Translations under genes and position numbers: made by a program | In this document: piece by piece, positions 11,448-22,854 of the stretch | How the letters are laid out: every line of letters starts with the position of its first letter | How positions within the stretch are numbered: position 1 is the stretch's first letter | Source: Benincasa hispida | Lineage: Eukaryota > Streptophyta > Magnoliopsida > Cucurbitales > Cucurbitaceae | Reading direction: 5' to 3' | Assembly (NCBI RefSeq): GCF_009727055.1 | Contig: NC_052354.1 | Span: 37,376,543 to 37,440,542, forward strand | DNA: 64,000 bases | The notes under the pieces: generated by a model | What the model saw: only the letters and a program-made list of their open reading frames with translations | Told to the model about the DNA's origin: nothing | Databases searched by the model: none

Positions 11448-12562
11448 AGTCTAATCTCATTAGAACCTTTGAACTTAGGTCTATCTCAATCCAATTTTAA
11501 AACCCTTTTAAAACATGAGTTCACCCTAAGTCTGCATGCAACTCTTTCTTATCGATTTTATTTCTAATTCCCTTTATAAAACTTATAATGGAAACAACCA
11601 AAAACATACACAACGCAAAGCTAACACATACAAGGCATCCATAACGCTTGTAAACAGCCTAAGTGTCATGCTCCATGCATTGTTCATTCATTGTTACTTC
11701 TTTTATATAACACTTATACAAACAAGCAACGAATCAATCTAAACATGTTTCCATTCACCCTTATACTAAAACGCTTACAATATAAAGATGATGCATGAAT
11801 ATGCTCACTGCATGCACAAATATAACTCACATATAGCTTTCGTCATCTAAGCGATCGTTTAGCTCTTGCGCCTATCGTCTAATACGTACTGGGAAATCGT
11901 CTACCTTCAGCGTTTACTAAATGATGGACTTCTTCTAGCGGCTCAAGCCCCGATTCGCTTGTGAACCGGTTTACTCGATGGAAAATGTAATAGATAGGGT
12001 TATTTCATTCCGATTTTTTGTAAAGGCTCATCCCAGTCCATTAATAGATATGGTTTTTGTTTGTCATATGGTATGCACATATAGAAAATCCCACCTCAGG
12101 TTATGCATTGGTCATGCATCATCTATTTATTGTAAATGTTATAATTTAGAGAAGCATGATTTAATTATGTAAGAGCATGCTCATGCATCATATAATATAA
12201 TAGTTATATTTATGCATGCATAAAGCATTGACATGGATCATCTTTAAATTATAATTGTTATAGTATAAGGGTGAATGGAAAGCATGTTTGCTTGGTTATT
12301 ATGTGTATATATAAAAGTTACGTATAGTAATAACCAGACATTGTATGGAGCATGACACATAGGTTACTTTATAAGTGTTATAAACACCTAGTTGTGCGCG
12401 ATCTATTTTTAGTTGTTTCTTTTTAAAAGTTAAAGAGAAATTAGAACTAAAAGCAATAAGAAAGACATGCATGCTCACTTAGGTTTAATTCATGTTTTAA
12501 AATGTTTAAAACTTGGATCACATAGACCTAAGCTCACGGTTCTAATATGATTAGCAACCCTA
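11448..12562. repeat. Large inverted repeat made of leader sequence
   Basis: The segment 11448-11840 is the reverse complement, with many differences, of 12160-12562. For example 'cattcacccttatactaaaacg' on the left matches 'agtataagggtgaatgg' on the right, and 'ttagaacctttgaacttagg' matches 'cctaagctcacggttctaa'. The right arm is in normal leader orientation (compare 38000-38500). The roughly 320-bp spacer holds another AAGCGATCGTTTAG motif and no gene. Confidence 0.7.
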
Positions 12563-13612
12563 AGGCTTTAATCTTTTAATCAGTTTAGTAGGATTAAATG
12601 ACTAATAAAAGGTTAAAGTGTAGCAAATCTATCTATAAGGGACCTTTTGTCTAAGGCGGGTTCTGGCTAGGCTGGGGTACTTAAGTTGACGAAAACGTAA
12701 CACCCTTACCTGGAAACTTACCTAGAAAGGTGAATTAGATAGATTTGATGCATGCATGCAAGTTAAGGACAGTCCATTAAAGTGTTTAAATGTGACTACT
12801 TGAACTTGTTCGTATATCATAGACAAAAGTTGTTTATGATCGGACTTAAAAAGACAACTTAGACTAAAATCAATAGCCGGATTGTTTAGGTTAATGAACC
12901 CCTACTAGAACATTCAGTGGGAGGTACTTGGGGCATATGATGCTTCACTTAAAACTTTCACGTTTCTCTTAAATAGTCCACACCGTTAGATCTATCCTCG
13001 GCCTCAAGGCACCTTTGGTGTGTCCCCCTAACGGATGATGTTTGGGTAGGTCAATATCAAGGTGGATGGAGAGAGTGTTCATAGTAAGTGGGAGCGGAAA
13101 GTGCGACAGCATATCCCCCGGTCTCCCTCATTGGATTGAATGAAGTTACTGCGTGTCGCCTCGAGGCACCTTGGGAGTGTCCCCTTAAAGGATGGCAGTT
13201 GTGCGCGTTTCTTTATTTGATATCTTGTAAGAGGATAAGGTAATTTAATCTCTTGTTCTAATCTGCTTCTTCCCTACGGTGGGCTCATTAAGGCGGGACT
13301 CTAAAACCGAAAGCGAGAGGTTACACTTACGTGGAATTGTTAAAGGTTAACAGTTATGGACCGAATAAATGGTGGCTGTTAGTTTCAGTTTCAATAGTTG
13401 GTTCTGCCTAATGGTTGAGAATGTCTCATCCCAGTGAAGGGGCATCTGATCACCCCACCGGTGACGTTTGTCTTGCCTCACTGGGGCATCATTGCAAAAT
13501 AGAAGTTTTTCACTTAGGGTACTTGAAACTGTTTTGCAAAATTAATTTGTCAAACGTGGTTTAGAAAAATCTAATAAAGTTTTGTTCGTATTTTCAGCAA
13601 CAAGATTTCAAA
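12563..13612 (+). other. 5' leader of copia C
   Basis: Noncoding. Two copies of a module (about 12999-13038 and 13156-13197) of the form 'cctcaaggcacc...ggtgtgtccccctaacggatg' recur in the leaders of B and E. The leader ends with CTAAT at 13571-13575, a T-rich tract and CAG at 13595-13597, then ATG at 13613. This is a good fit to a plant branch point and 3' splice site. Confidence 0.7.
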
Positions 13613-14300
13613 ATGGCCATAACCACGTTAGCTCTGCTTAGCGCCAAAAAATTAACTGGCGACAATTTTTCGACATGGAAACACATGATCACGATGATTC
13701 TTTTCATCGAGGATCTCATGTTCACTCTTAGAGAGGTCTGTCCTATTTCAGCTCCCAATGCCGCTCAAAATGTTTGGGAGTCATATGAGCGATGGACACA
13801 GGTGAATGAGAAGGCCCGAGCCTACATCTTGGCAAGTCTTTCTGAAGTCTTGGCCAAGAAACATGAGCTCATGGTCTTAGCGCGTGAGATCATTGAGTCC
13901 CTGTGGGGGGATGTTTGGACAACTATCTAAACAGCTTATGCATGAGGCTCTTAAGTATATATTCAACGCCAAAATGGAAGAAGGCACCTATGTTCGTTAA
14001 AATGTGCTTAACATGATGGTCCACTTTAATGTGGTGGAATTGAATGGGTCTACCATCGATGAGGGCAGCCAGGTTAGCATAATCCTACATTTTTTGTTGG
14101 AGAGCTTCCTACACTTTGTTAGCAATGTGATTCTTAACAAATTGAAATATAACCTTGCAACCCTCCTCAACGAGTTGCAGACCTACCAATCTTTACTAAA
14201 AAGTAAGGAGTCGAAGAATGGTGAGGCTAATGTTGCTTCATCCTCCAGGATGTTCCATAGAGGTTCGACCTCAAGAACGAAGTCTGCACCTTATACTTCT
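13613..14300 (+). pseudogene. Copia C gag (UBN2-type), frameshifted
   Basis: Starts MAITTLALLSAKKLTGDNFSTW, as usual for copia Gag. It continues through ILFIEDLMFTLREVCP, ARAYILASLSEVLAKKHE and AREIIESLWG. A frameshift near 13910 ends the first frame at 13930. The second frame (14004-14303) continues through MVHFNVVELNGSTIDEGSQV and LNELQTYQSLLKSKE, with one stop between. At 14300 the gene is interrupted by a solo LTR and resumes at 16425. Gag forms the particle in which cDNA is made. The start is supported by the conserved N-terminus and the acceptor-like CAG just upstream. Confidence 0.85.
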
Positions 14301-16419
14301 TGAAGGAAATCGAATCCAAAATTTCCATGAGTAGCGGAAAAAAGATCATTCCAAATTACAATCATGAATGAATATTACAAATTACAGTCGTACAAAAAAC
14401 ATGCAGTTATACAATTAATACAGAAATTACAGCACGATAACTACAAATGAACAAGGCGAAAGCTACAAACATTTGTAGACTCGTCTCCACGCTCCTTGCT
14501 CACGAATGCTCGAACACAGCAACCTCGAATGCTTGAACAACACGACTGCTCCACAGCATGAACATTGCGTACTCGTCCTCTGCGATAGCCTCGGTCATGA
14601 ACACCTCCAACAACGCACGAACAACCTCTACAGAACCTCGACGGTGTCGAGTTGAGTATGACACCACCAAGAAGGTTACCTTGGTATTCCGGATTGAGAA
14701 ACCACAGGGTGGCTCTGTTTCGACTTGGTATGTAGTAGACGAAGGAGAAAGAACAATCGTGTACACAATTGGGCAAGTGGAAGAAGACAAAAAACCTATC
14801 GCATAGGTCGATGCCCAAATCATTTTAGCTAAAGCTAAGAAATCGTCTAGCAAAAGCTAAGCGATCGTTTAGCTCATCGTTTAGCTCAGTGTTTGTAGCC
14901 TACAAAACACTACACGATCGTTTACTAAAACGCATTGTCGCTTAGTAAATCGGTATTTACTTGACAAGCGCCCGTGAATTTCTTTTTGCGAGAGGAAATC
15001 TCAAAACAATTTTCCCAAAACCTTTTTGAAAACTTACTAAAATTAGAGAAAACCATTTTCCTTTTATCTCACAGTTACCATGAATCACCGTTAATCACCC
15101 ACTCAATTGGTTAAGGAAAAGATTTAATTATCCAATAATTAATATTATTATAAATATCAATGATAACCAACTTATCATACTATATTTATAACCTATTGGT
15201 TTTCAATATTTCATCTCATGAAACATATAAACCATAGTTCCTTTTCTATCCATGGTACTTAATGTAAATCTCATTTACATCGATCCTCCACTAGATGTAT
15301 TCTCATACATCATACCGATTATATCATATATAATCAAAATACCTCTTGTCAATTTGAACATTTCAAATCAATACCAAGAACTGATCCTCAACTGAATCCA
15401 TTGAGCTACCAAGGAGGCCTTATGGACCTGTAGCTCGAAGCTCCAACGGTACGTGAATAACTGACTAAAATATTTAGTCACGAGATCCACCATCCGTTAA
15501 CTGCCAGGCACTCCACTAAAGATCGACAGCTGAACTCTCCTTACCATAGACATATTATGTGTCCATCTTAACCAATCAGAAGTGCAACAACTTTCACAGA
15601 TCGCTCGTAAGTACAGTTGGGCCAATAACCGTTATGTTCCTGTAGTTACATCTGTCTCCTTAAGTACACTAATCTCTCTAATGAACATAAGCCATAGTTC
15701 TACTATGACTGAGTCTTTTCTTCCAAAGAGAAGTTGTGGCCACTATGTTCAAGCCTTGGAATCAGTCCTTAAGGGAGCAATCTCTCTACTTATCCTTGCT
15801 TTGGGAAAGAAGTGAATTCCATCCTGTGGATTGAGTTCCCAGCTCCCAGATCAGACAAGTCCCCAAAAAGGTAGGCACGTTGAGTTGGCAATCTGGCAAC
15901 TCTCATCCATATTAATCAAAGGACTGCCCTCAAAGGCAAGAATTCCCAAAACACTCAGGATTGAGGTCGTGTCACCTATGGTTATTTAGGTGAGATGTAA
16001 GTCTCTAATATCAACGGTGTTATATACAGAGTGTAGTCATCTCGTGGTCCATGTCTTATACAAACTCTTTGTATAGGACACCCCTGCTCTCAAGTCTGCA
16101 CATGAATGGTTAGGATCTACAATCTATAGTAGTTTACAACACTTGCAAACCTCTACAAAGCAGGCCGTATCCGTAGTGTCACCAGGATCAAGTATCCCAC
16201 CTTGATCCTTATACTACAGACCTATTTAGTTTATCACTTGAGGCATGATCCATTCGTATATCACATATACATGCTGAAGTTCACATAAGATAACCAAGGA
16301 GCTTTGTTTATTGGATATGAGTAAATGCCAGAATTAAATAACAATTATTTTATTCATCAAATAATGTGATCTTTACAAAACAACGAGGCTCCGGGAGAAT
16401 TAGAACACCAATCCCAACA
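14301..16419 (-). repeat. Solo copia LTR with 5-bp target duplication
   Basis: Complete LTR of 2119 bp in minus orientation. It has TG at 14301 and CA at 16419 (TGAAGGAA... ...TCCCAACA on the plus strand) and is flanked on both sides by CTTCT (14296-14300 and 16420-16424). It splits the gag of element C, whose reading resumes right after it. Inside are a palindromic AACGATCG cluster at 14826-14960 and no coding sequence. A solo LTR arises when the two LTRs of a full element recombine. This is the best reference copy for LTR ends in the window. Confidence 0.92.
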
Positions 16420-16424
16420 CTTCT

Positions 16425-16660
16425 AACTCTGCAAAGAGGAAGAATAAGAATGGTGGTAAGGGAAAAGGGAAGGCGCCTGCTAACCCGCCGTCTATCGCCT
16501 CAAGAAGGCGTCCACCACTGATTGAAAAGGGAAAGTGTTTCCACTGCAACTATGATGGACAGTGGAAGAGAAACTGTCCTCGCTGGCTGAAAGAAAGAAA
16601 GGCCGCCAAGGCTAAAGCCAATCTCTCAATCCTATTAACTCTAACAAAACATTGACATAT
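16425..16660 (+). pseudogene. Copia C gag C-terminus with zinc knuckle
   Basis: Continuation of the gag of C after the solo LTR. A basic stretch (KRKNKNGGKGKGKAPA) is followed by KGKCFHCNYDGQWKRNC. The CCHC knuckle (C-x2-C-x4-H-x4-C) has Gln in place of His, so metal binding is probably lost. After this the protease and GAG-pre-integrase part is missing, and within about 60 bp the sequence is in the integrase N-terminal region. Confidence 0.8.
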
Positions 16661-16679
16661 TTCTCCAAAAGAAAATGCC

Positions 16680-17369
16680 ATTCTTTAGCATCTTCGTTTA
16701 GGGCACATCAATCTTAATAGGATTGAGAGATTGGTGAAGAATGGACTTCTAAATGAGTTAGAAGAAAATTCTTTACCGGTGTGCGAGTCTTGCCTTGAGG
16801 GTAATATGACTAAACGACCTTTTACTGGAAAAGGTTATAGAGCCAAAAATCTTCTTGAGTTAGTACATTCTGACCTTTGTGGTCCTATGAATGTGCGAGC
16901 CCGAGGTGGCTATGAGTATTTTATCACTTTTACTGATGATTACTCTAAGTATGGGAATGTTTATCTTATGCAACGGAAGTCTGAATCCTCTGAAAAGTTC
17001 AAAGAGTTCAAGATTGAAGTTGAAAACGCATTGGATAGATGGATTAAAACACTTCGATCGAATCGAGGTGGAGAGTTTTTGGACTCGACATTCCAAGACT
17101 ATTTGATAGAACATGAAATCGTTGCCTAACTCTCAGTGCCGGGTACACCTCAGCAGAATAGTGTAGCGGAGAGGAGAAATAGAACCTTGTTGGACATGGT
17201 TCATTCAATGATGAGTTATGCTTCTTTACCGGACTTGTTTTGGGGTTTCGTAGTGGAGACTGTGGTATACATACTCAACTGTGTCCCCTTCAAGAGTGTT
17301 GCGAGAACACCTCTGGAGTTGTGGAACGAGCGTAAAGCTAGTTTACGTCACTTCCACATTTGGGTTCTG
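16680..17369 (+). pseudogene. Copia C integrase, truncated
   Basis: Reads LRLGHINLNRIERLVKNGLL, then CESCLEGNMTKRPF (zinc-binding part), HSDLCGPMNVRARGGYEYF (first catalytic Asp), FTDDYSKYG (second Asp), SNRGGEFLDSTF, a stop after EHEIVA at 17129, then TPQQNSVAERRNRTLLDM (Glu present) and LPDLFWGFVVETVVYILN. At about 17367, after LRHFHIWVLA, it switches abruptly to gag sequence. RT and RNase H of C are absent from the window, so the element is cut here. Confidence 0.85.
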
Positions 17370-17597
17370 GCTAGCATAATCATGCATTCTTTGTCGGGGA
17401 GCTTCCTGCACTTTGTTAGTAATGTGATTCTTAACAAAGTGAAATATAACCTTATAACCATCCTCAACGAGTTGCAGACCTACAAATCTTTATCGAAAAG
17501 TAAGGAGAGGAAGAAGGGTGAGGCAAATGTTGCTTCATCCTTCAGGATGTTCCATAGAGGTTCGACCTCATAAACGAAGTCTGCACCTTTTACTTCT
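17370..17597 (+). pseudogene. Duplicated copy of the copia C gag segment
   Basis: In frame with the integrase before it, the sequence becomes SGSFLHFVSNVILNKVKYN and LNELQTYKSLSKSKERKKGE. This is a second, slightly different copy of 14070-14300. It even ends at the same CTTCT (17593-17597) followed by an LTR beginning TGAAGG. It is thus a segmental copy of 'gag end plus LTR start', not a natural integrase extension. The junction lies at a short shared string (ggttagcata against ggctagcata). Confidence 0.8.
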
Positions 17598-19892
17598 TGA
17601 AGGAAATCAAATCCGAGATTTTCATGAGCAGTGAAAAAAAGTTCATTCTAAATTACAATCATGAATGAACACAATAAATTACAATCGTACACAAAACATG
17701 CAGTTATACAATTAATATAGAAATTACAGCATGATAACTACAAATGAACAAGGTGAAAGCTACAAACATTTGTAGACTCATCTCCACGCTCCTTGGTCAC
17801 AAACGCTCGAACACAAAACCTCAAATGCTTAAACAACACGACCGCTCCACAACACGAACACTGCATACTCGTCCTTTGCGATCGCCTCGGTCACAAACAC
17901 CTCCAACAGCACACGAAAAACCTCCACAGAACCTCAACGGTGTCAAGTTGAGTATGACACCACCAAGAAGGTTACCTTGGTATTCTAGGTGTGAAAATCT
18001 AGAGGGTGGGCTCTGTTTGGACTTGGTATGAGGCAGATGAAGTAGGAAAGAACAATCTGTACACGATTGGGCAAGTGGGAGAAGATTAGCAAATGATTTA
18101 CCCCATCGCTACACTGCACGATCATAGCAAACTCGAATACCGTGATCACCCAGACCACGAACACAGCGGACGACCTCCAAATAACCTCAACTATGTCAAG
18201 TTGAGTATGACACCACCACAATAGCTACCTTGGTTTCTCGGTGTTAAAATCCAAAAATGTGGGCTCTGTGTGGACTTGGTTAGAGGATGAGACCAGAGGA
18301 GAACAATCGTGTAAACGATTGAGCAAGTGGGAGATGTCAAATTTGATCATATAGACGATGCCTAATCGTTTAACAAAGCTATGCGACCGTTTAGCTGAAG
18401 TTGCACGATCGTTTAGCTCATCGGCCAGCTGGCTGTCTACCGTATAGAAACACTCCACAATCGTCTAGTCTCTTCAAGTTGTCGTTTAGTAAATCGTATT
18501 TACTTGACAACCTTTCCATGAGTACTTTCCAAGAATGGAATTCTCAATACAACCTTACTAAATTTAGAAAACATTTTTTCTTTTATCTCACGGTTACCAT
18601 GAAACCACTAATAACCTCCAACTCAATTGGTTATTAGAGAAAAAGAGATAATTATCCAATAATTAATATTATTATAAATATATATGATAACCAACTTACC
18701 ATACTATATTTATAACCTATAGTTTTAATACTTCATCTCATGAAACATATAAATCATAGCACTTTTTCTATTCCATGGTTCTTAATGTAAATCTCATTTA
18801 CATTAAACCTCCACTTGATGTATCTCACACACCACACCGATCATATCATATATAATTGAATTTACCTCTTGTCAATTTGAAATTTTCAAATCAGCACCAA
18901 GAACTGATCCTCAACTTCAATGCATTGAGTTATCAACGGGACCTTATAGACTTGTAGCTCGAAGCTTCAACCGTACATGAATAACTAACTAAACTCTTTA
19001 GTCATGGGATCCACCATCCATTAACTGCCAGGCACTCCACTAAAGACTGATAGCTGAACTTTCCTTACTACGGATATATTATGTGTCCATCTTAACCAAT
19101 CAGTGCGATAACCCTTCACAGATCGCTCGTAAGTATAGCTTGGCCAATAATCGTTATGCCCTTGTAGTTACATCTAACTCCTTAAGTATTACTGATCCTT
19201 CTAATGAACATAAGTCATAGTCCTACTATGACTGAGTCCTCTCTTCCAAAGAGAAGTTATGGCCACTATGTTTAACTCCCAGAATCAACTCTTAAGGGAG
19301 CAATCTATCTACTTACCCCTGCTTCGGGGAAGGGGTGAATTCCATCTTATGTAACTGAGTTCCCAGCTCCCAAATCAAACAAGTCCCCAAAATGGTAGGC
19401 ATGTTGAGTTGGCAATCTCGCTTTCACCCATACTAATCAAAGGACTGCCCTCAAAGGCAGGAGTTCCTAAAACACTTAGGATTGAGGTCATGTCACCTAT
19501 GGTCTTTTAGGTGAGATGTAAGTCTCCAGTATCAATGGCGTTATATACAGAGACTAGTCATCTCGTGGTCCGATCTTATACAACTCTTTGTATAGGACAC
19601 CTCCGCTCGCATGCCTCCACATGAATGGTCAGGATCTACCATCTGTAGTAGTTCACAACACTTACAAACCTCTACAAAGCGGGTCGTATCTGTAGTGTCA
19701 CCAAGATCAGGTATCCCACCTTAATTCTTATACTGCAAACTTATTTAGGTTATCACTTAAGGCATGATCCACTTGTATATCTCATATATATGTTTAAGTT
19801 TACATAAGATAACCATGCTTATTTTATTCATAACAATGTGTATATGTTACAAACAAAGAGACTTCGGGATAATTAGGACACCAATCCCAACA
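17598..19892 (-). repeat. Copia LTR, rearranged, minus strand
   Basis: Starts TGAAGGAAATC at 17598 and ends TCCCAACA at 19892, so both LTR ends are present. At 2295 bp it is longer than its relatives because a U5-side segment occurs twice (about 17840-18095 and 18110-18345, each with 'gtcaagttgagtatgacacc' and a 'gggctctgt' block). The flanks do not match: CTTCT on the left, attag on the right. The left flank is a copy of C gag, the right flank is leader of D. A recombinant between two LTRs explains this best. Confidence 0.8.
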
Positions 19893-20093
19893 ATTAGTTT
19901 CAATTCAAGTGAGGGACAACTGATCACCCTTCGATGGCTATTGTCCTAAACCTCTGAAGTATCATGGCAAAATCCAATAAATTGTTATTTAGTGTTCTAT
20001 GATTACCTGGTTTTGTTAAACTGATTGGATATTTTGTGTGATTGGTTAAGGCAAAGATAACCAAAACGGTCGTTTGTTTTTTTGTTTTTCAAC
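19893..20093 (+). other. Remaining leader of copia D
   Basis: About 200 bp, similar to the end of the E leader ('gagggacaactgatcacccttcg' against 'gaagggacaattgactaccttt'). It ends in a T-rich tract just before the gag ATG; the AG of the expected CAG is changed to AA here. The 5' LTR and the rest of the leader of D are missing. Confidence 0.65.
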
Positions 20094-20990
20094 ATGTCTT
20101 CCTCAACTATCGCTTTATTTAAAAAGGAGAAATTAACTAGCAAAAATTATGCAACATTGAAATTGAACTTGAGTACGATTCTTATTATCGATGATCTGCG
20201 GTTTATCTTAACGGAGAAGTGTCCTCAGGTCCCCATTCTAAATGCAGCCTTAAATGTTAAGGATGCATATGATCATTGGACAAAGGCCAATGAAAAGGCC
20301 CGAGTATATATCTTGGCGAGTCTATTTGATGTACTTAATAAGAGGCATGAGGCCATGCTCACTGCTTGTGAGATCATCAAGTCCCTCCAGGGTATGTTTG
20401 GGCAACCATCCATTCAAATCCAGCACGAGGCCCTCAAATACGTTTATAATGCACGTATGAAGGAAGGCCAGTCAGTTAGAGAACATGTTCACGACCTTAT
20501 GGTCAAGTTCAATGTGGCTAAAATGAACGAGGCGGTCATTGACAAGCAAAGTTAGTGTCTTTTATTATAGAATCTCTTTCGAAGAGCTTTCTTCAATTTC
20601 GCAACAATGCATTTATGAATAAAACCCAGTACACCATAACGACTCTGTTGAATGAGTTGCAGACCTATCAGTCTCTTTTAAAAGGTAATTGACCGGTAGA
20701 AGGAGAGGCAAATGTTGCCCATTCCAGAAAGTTCCATAAGGGTTCATCCTTAGGAACTAAGTTTGTACCCTCATATTCTAGTCTTAAGAAGGTACAGAAG
20801 AAGAAAGAAGGAAAGAGAAGGCTCCTTCTGCTGAGAAGAGTAAGGGAAAGGCCAAGGTGGCCGAAAAGGGCAAGTGCTTCCACTACAATGTGAAAGGTCA
20901 CTGGAAGCGGAACTGCCCAAAGTACCTTGCTGAGAAGAAGAAGGAAAATGAAGGTAAATGTGATTTACTTATTTTAGAAACATGTTCAGT
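20094..20990 (+). pseudogene. Copia D gag
   Basis: Starts MSSSTIALFKKEKLTSKNYA, then STILIIDDLRFILTEKCPQV, ANEKARVYILASLFDVLNKR, IIKSLQGMFGQPSIQIQHEA and VREHVHDLMVKFNVAKMNEA. A stop at 20553 and a frameshift follow; the C-terminal half reads LLNELQTYQSLLKG and ends in KGKCFHYNVKGHWKRNC. In this zinc knuckle the second Cys is Tyr. An in-frame ATG at 20082 is also possible, but MSSS fits the family start better. The intact first 157 codons make this the best gag N-terminus in the window. Confidence 0.85.
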
Positions 20991-21400
20991 GGAAAATGAC
21001 CACAATGCCTAGATACTTGATTCATGAGCCATTGATCATGTTTGTTCTTCTTTACAGGGAACTAGTTCCGTCCAGTAGCTTGTTAGGGGTGAAATGACGC
21101 TCAAGGTTTCAACTGAAGACGCCATTTTAACTCGTGCAGTGGGAGTTGCAAAAGTGTTTTTTGAAAATAGATTTCTTTTCTTAGAAAGTCTGTACATTGT
21201 TCTTAAAATGAAAAGGAACTTAGTATTATTTTCTGTTTAATCGAACATATGTATTCAGTATTTTTTTACATATAATGAAGCGTTCATTTCAAAAAATAGG
21301 GTATGTATTTGTTCGGCTAAATCAGAAAACAACTTGGATGTGTTAAGACCAACAAAAACAAAAGCACTTTTAAATCATGAGATATTTAAAACTGCTAATA
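20991..21400 (+). pseudogene. Copia D protease and pre-integrase region
   Basis: Reads CSVENDHNA-stop-ILDS-stop-AIDHVCSS. The conserved Trp before the active site and the Gly of DSG have both become stop codons, while the catalytic Asp codon is still there. Then come GEMTLKVSTEDAI, LFLESLYIVLKMKRNLVLFS and a decayed pre-integrase stretch. The position between gag and integrase is as expected. Confidence 0.75.
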
Positions 21401-21724
21401 CTCAAACTAAAAGACAGAATTTCTCCAAGTAACAATAATACTTATCTTTGGCACTTAAGATTAGGTCATATTAATCTTGATAGGATCGGGAGATTTGTAA
21501 AGAATGGACTTCTAAGTGAGTTAGAAGATAATTCATTACCACCATGTGAATCTTTCCTTAAGGGTAAAATGACTAAAAGACCTTTTAGTAGAAAAGGTTA
21601 TAGAGCCAAAGAACCCTTAGAGCACATACAGTCGAATCTTTATGGTCCAATGAATGTAAAAGCTCGAGGAGGGTACAAATACTTCATCTCTTTTATATAT
21701 GATTATTCTAGGTATGGTTAATTA
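21401..21724 (+). pseudogene. Copia D integrase, N-terminal part
   Basis: Reads TYLWHLRLGHINLDRIGRF, LSELEDNSLPPCESFLKGKM, FSRKGYRAKEPLEHIQSNLY, then FISFIYDYSRYG. The zinc-binding CxxC is CESF, with the second Cys lost. The first catalytic residue is Asn (SNL instead of SDL) and the second is IYD for IDD. The reading stops at the LTR1 insertion (target duplication aatta at 21720-21724) and resumes at 31368 with YLMENKSETLEKF. Confidence 0.88.
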
Positions 21725-22167
21725 TGATGGAACTCTAATCAAAGAGAGCTAGTGAGTGGAAGCAGCTCGTTCCAAACCCCATTGTGAAAGAACAAACACA
21801 TTTACAATCGCACAACAACAGTTATGCATAAACTTGAAATTACAGCATGCTTCTAAAGGAAAATACTAGAGATCGAGTGAACATGCCCTTGAAGAACTTT
21901 TTTTCTGATATCCCTCAATCAAACAACACAAACGTTCAACAGCACAAATGCTCAACAGCACGAACGCAACGCCTCAGCAATATCCTCGAACAGCAACGAG
22001 TAACACTCGACCTTCGACCCTTGAACAGCAAACAGACACCACCACAAGGCTACCTTGGTATTCTCAGTGTGAGAATCCAGGAGTTGTGGGCTCTGTATGG
22101 ATTTGGTAGAGGGAATGAGAAAATGAATGATCATGTAGACGATTGAGTAAGTGGGAGAAGACAGGAG
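21725..22167 (-). repeat. LTR1, left part (inserted in D integrase)
   Basis: Begins TGATGGAACTC at 21725 right after aatta. It is the U5-side end of a minus-strand copia LTR (it contains the 'ctcagtgtgagaatccaggag' block). It is interrupted at 22168 by LTR2 and resumes at 29799, ending at 31367. The right-hand duplication is actta (31368-31372), one base different from the left, and removing the insert restores the integrase reading. Confidence 0.85.
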
Positions 22168-22854
22168 TGAAGGAATTCATACATGAGGATTTCCATGAGC
22201 AGCAGAAGGATTGTTCCAAATTCCATTTGAATTGAACACTAACAAATACAGTCTAACTGGAAACTAACAGGTCATGCACAAACACGAAATTACAGCATGC
22301 TAACAAGAGTATCAAGGGATAGAGTATGCATACCTTTGAAGAAACATTCTTCAAGAATCCCTCGATCAATCTACAAGCGTCCACAATAACACGAACATAG
22401 AGAACAAACTGCTACCAACAGCACGAACACAACGAACAGCCTCCACAAAACCAATCCAGTCACACTCGATTCACGAAGTGAGTGAGGACACCACCACAGT
22501 GGTTACCATGGTATTCTCAGTGTGAGAATCAAGGAGTTGTGGGCTTTGTATGATCTTGGCTTGAGGAAGAGACTGGAGGACAACGATCGTGTAGACGATC
22601 AAGCAAGTGGGAGATAACGCAGTCTATCGTATAGACGATGTGCTCGATCGTATAGTAAATGGCAGCCTATCGTATAGACTATGCCACTTGATCGTTTAGC
22701 TACAATCAGCTGATGAACTATCGTATAGTCAAAGGTGCACGATTGTTTAATCTCTGTCAGCTATCGCTTAGTGAAACTCTTGCACTTGATAGTTTATCCG
22801 TGAGTTTCTGAATGAGGCAACTCTCTAATTTTAGGAAAATGATGCTTGATTTTA
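22168..22854 (-). repeat. LTR2, left part (inserted in LTR1)
   Basis: Begins TGAAGGAATTC at 22168, preceded by AGGAG (22163-22167). The other end is at 29798, followed by AGGAG (29799-29803), an exact 5-bp target duplication. This part covers the U5 side, including a palindromic CGATCG-type cluster at 22575-22800. At about 22855 a gypsy LTR takes over. Compared with the intact LTR, roughly 640 bp of the middle are missing at this junction. Confidence 0.88.

Noticed and set aside
14441..14853. Three overlapping frames over 80 codons in the solo LTR
   Set aside because: They overlap on both strands within the LTR, have no motif and are not kept in the other LTR copies.
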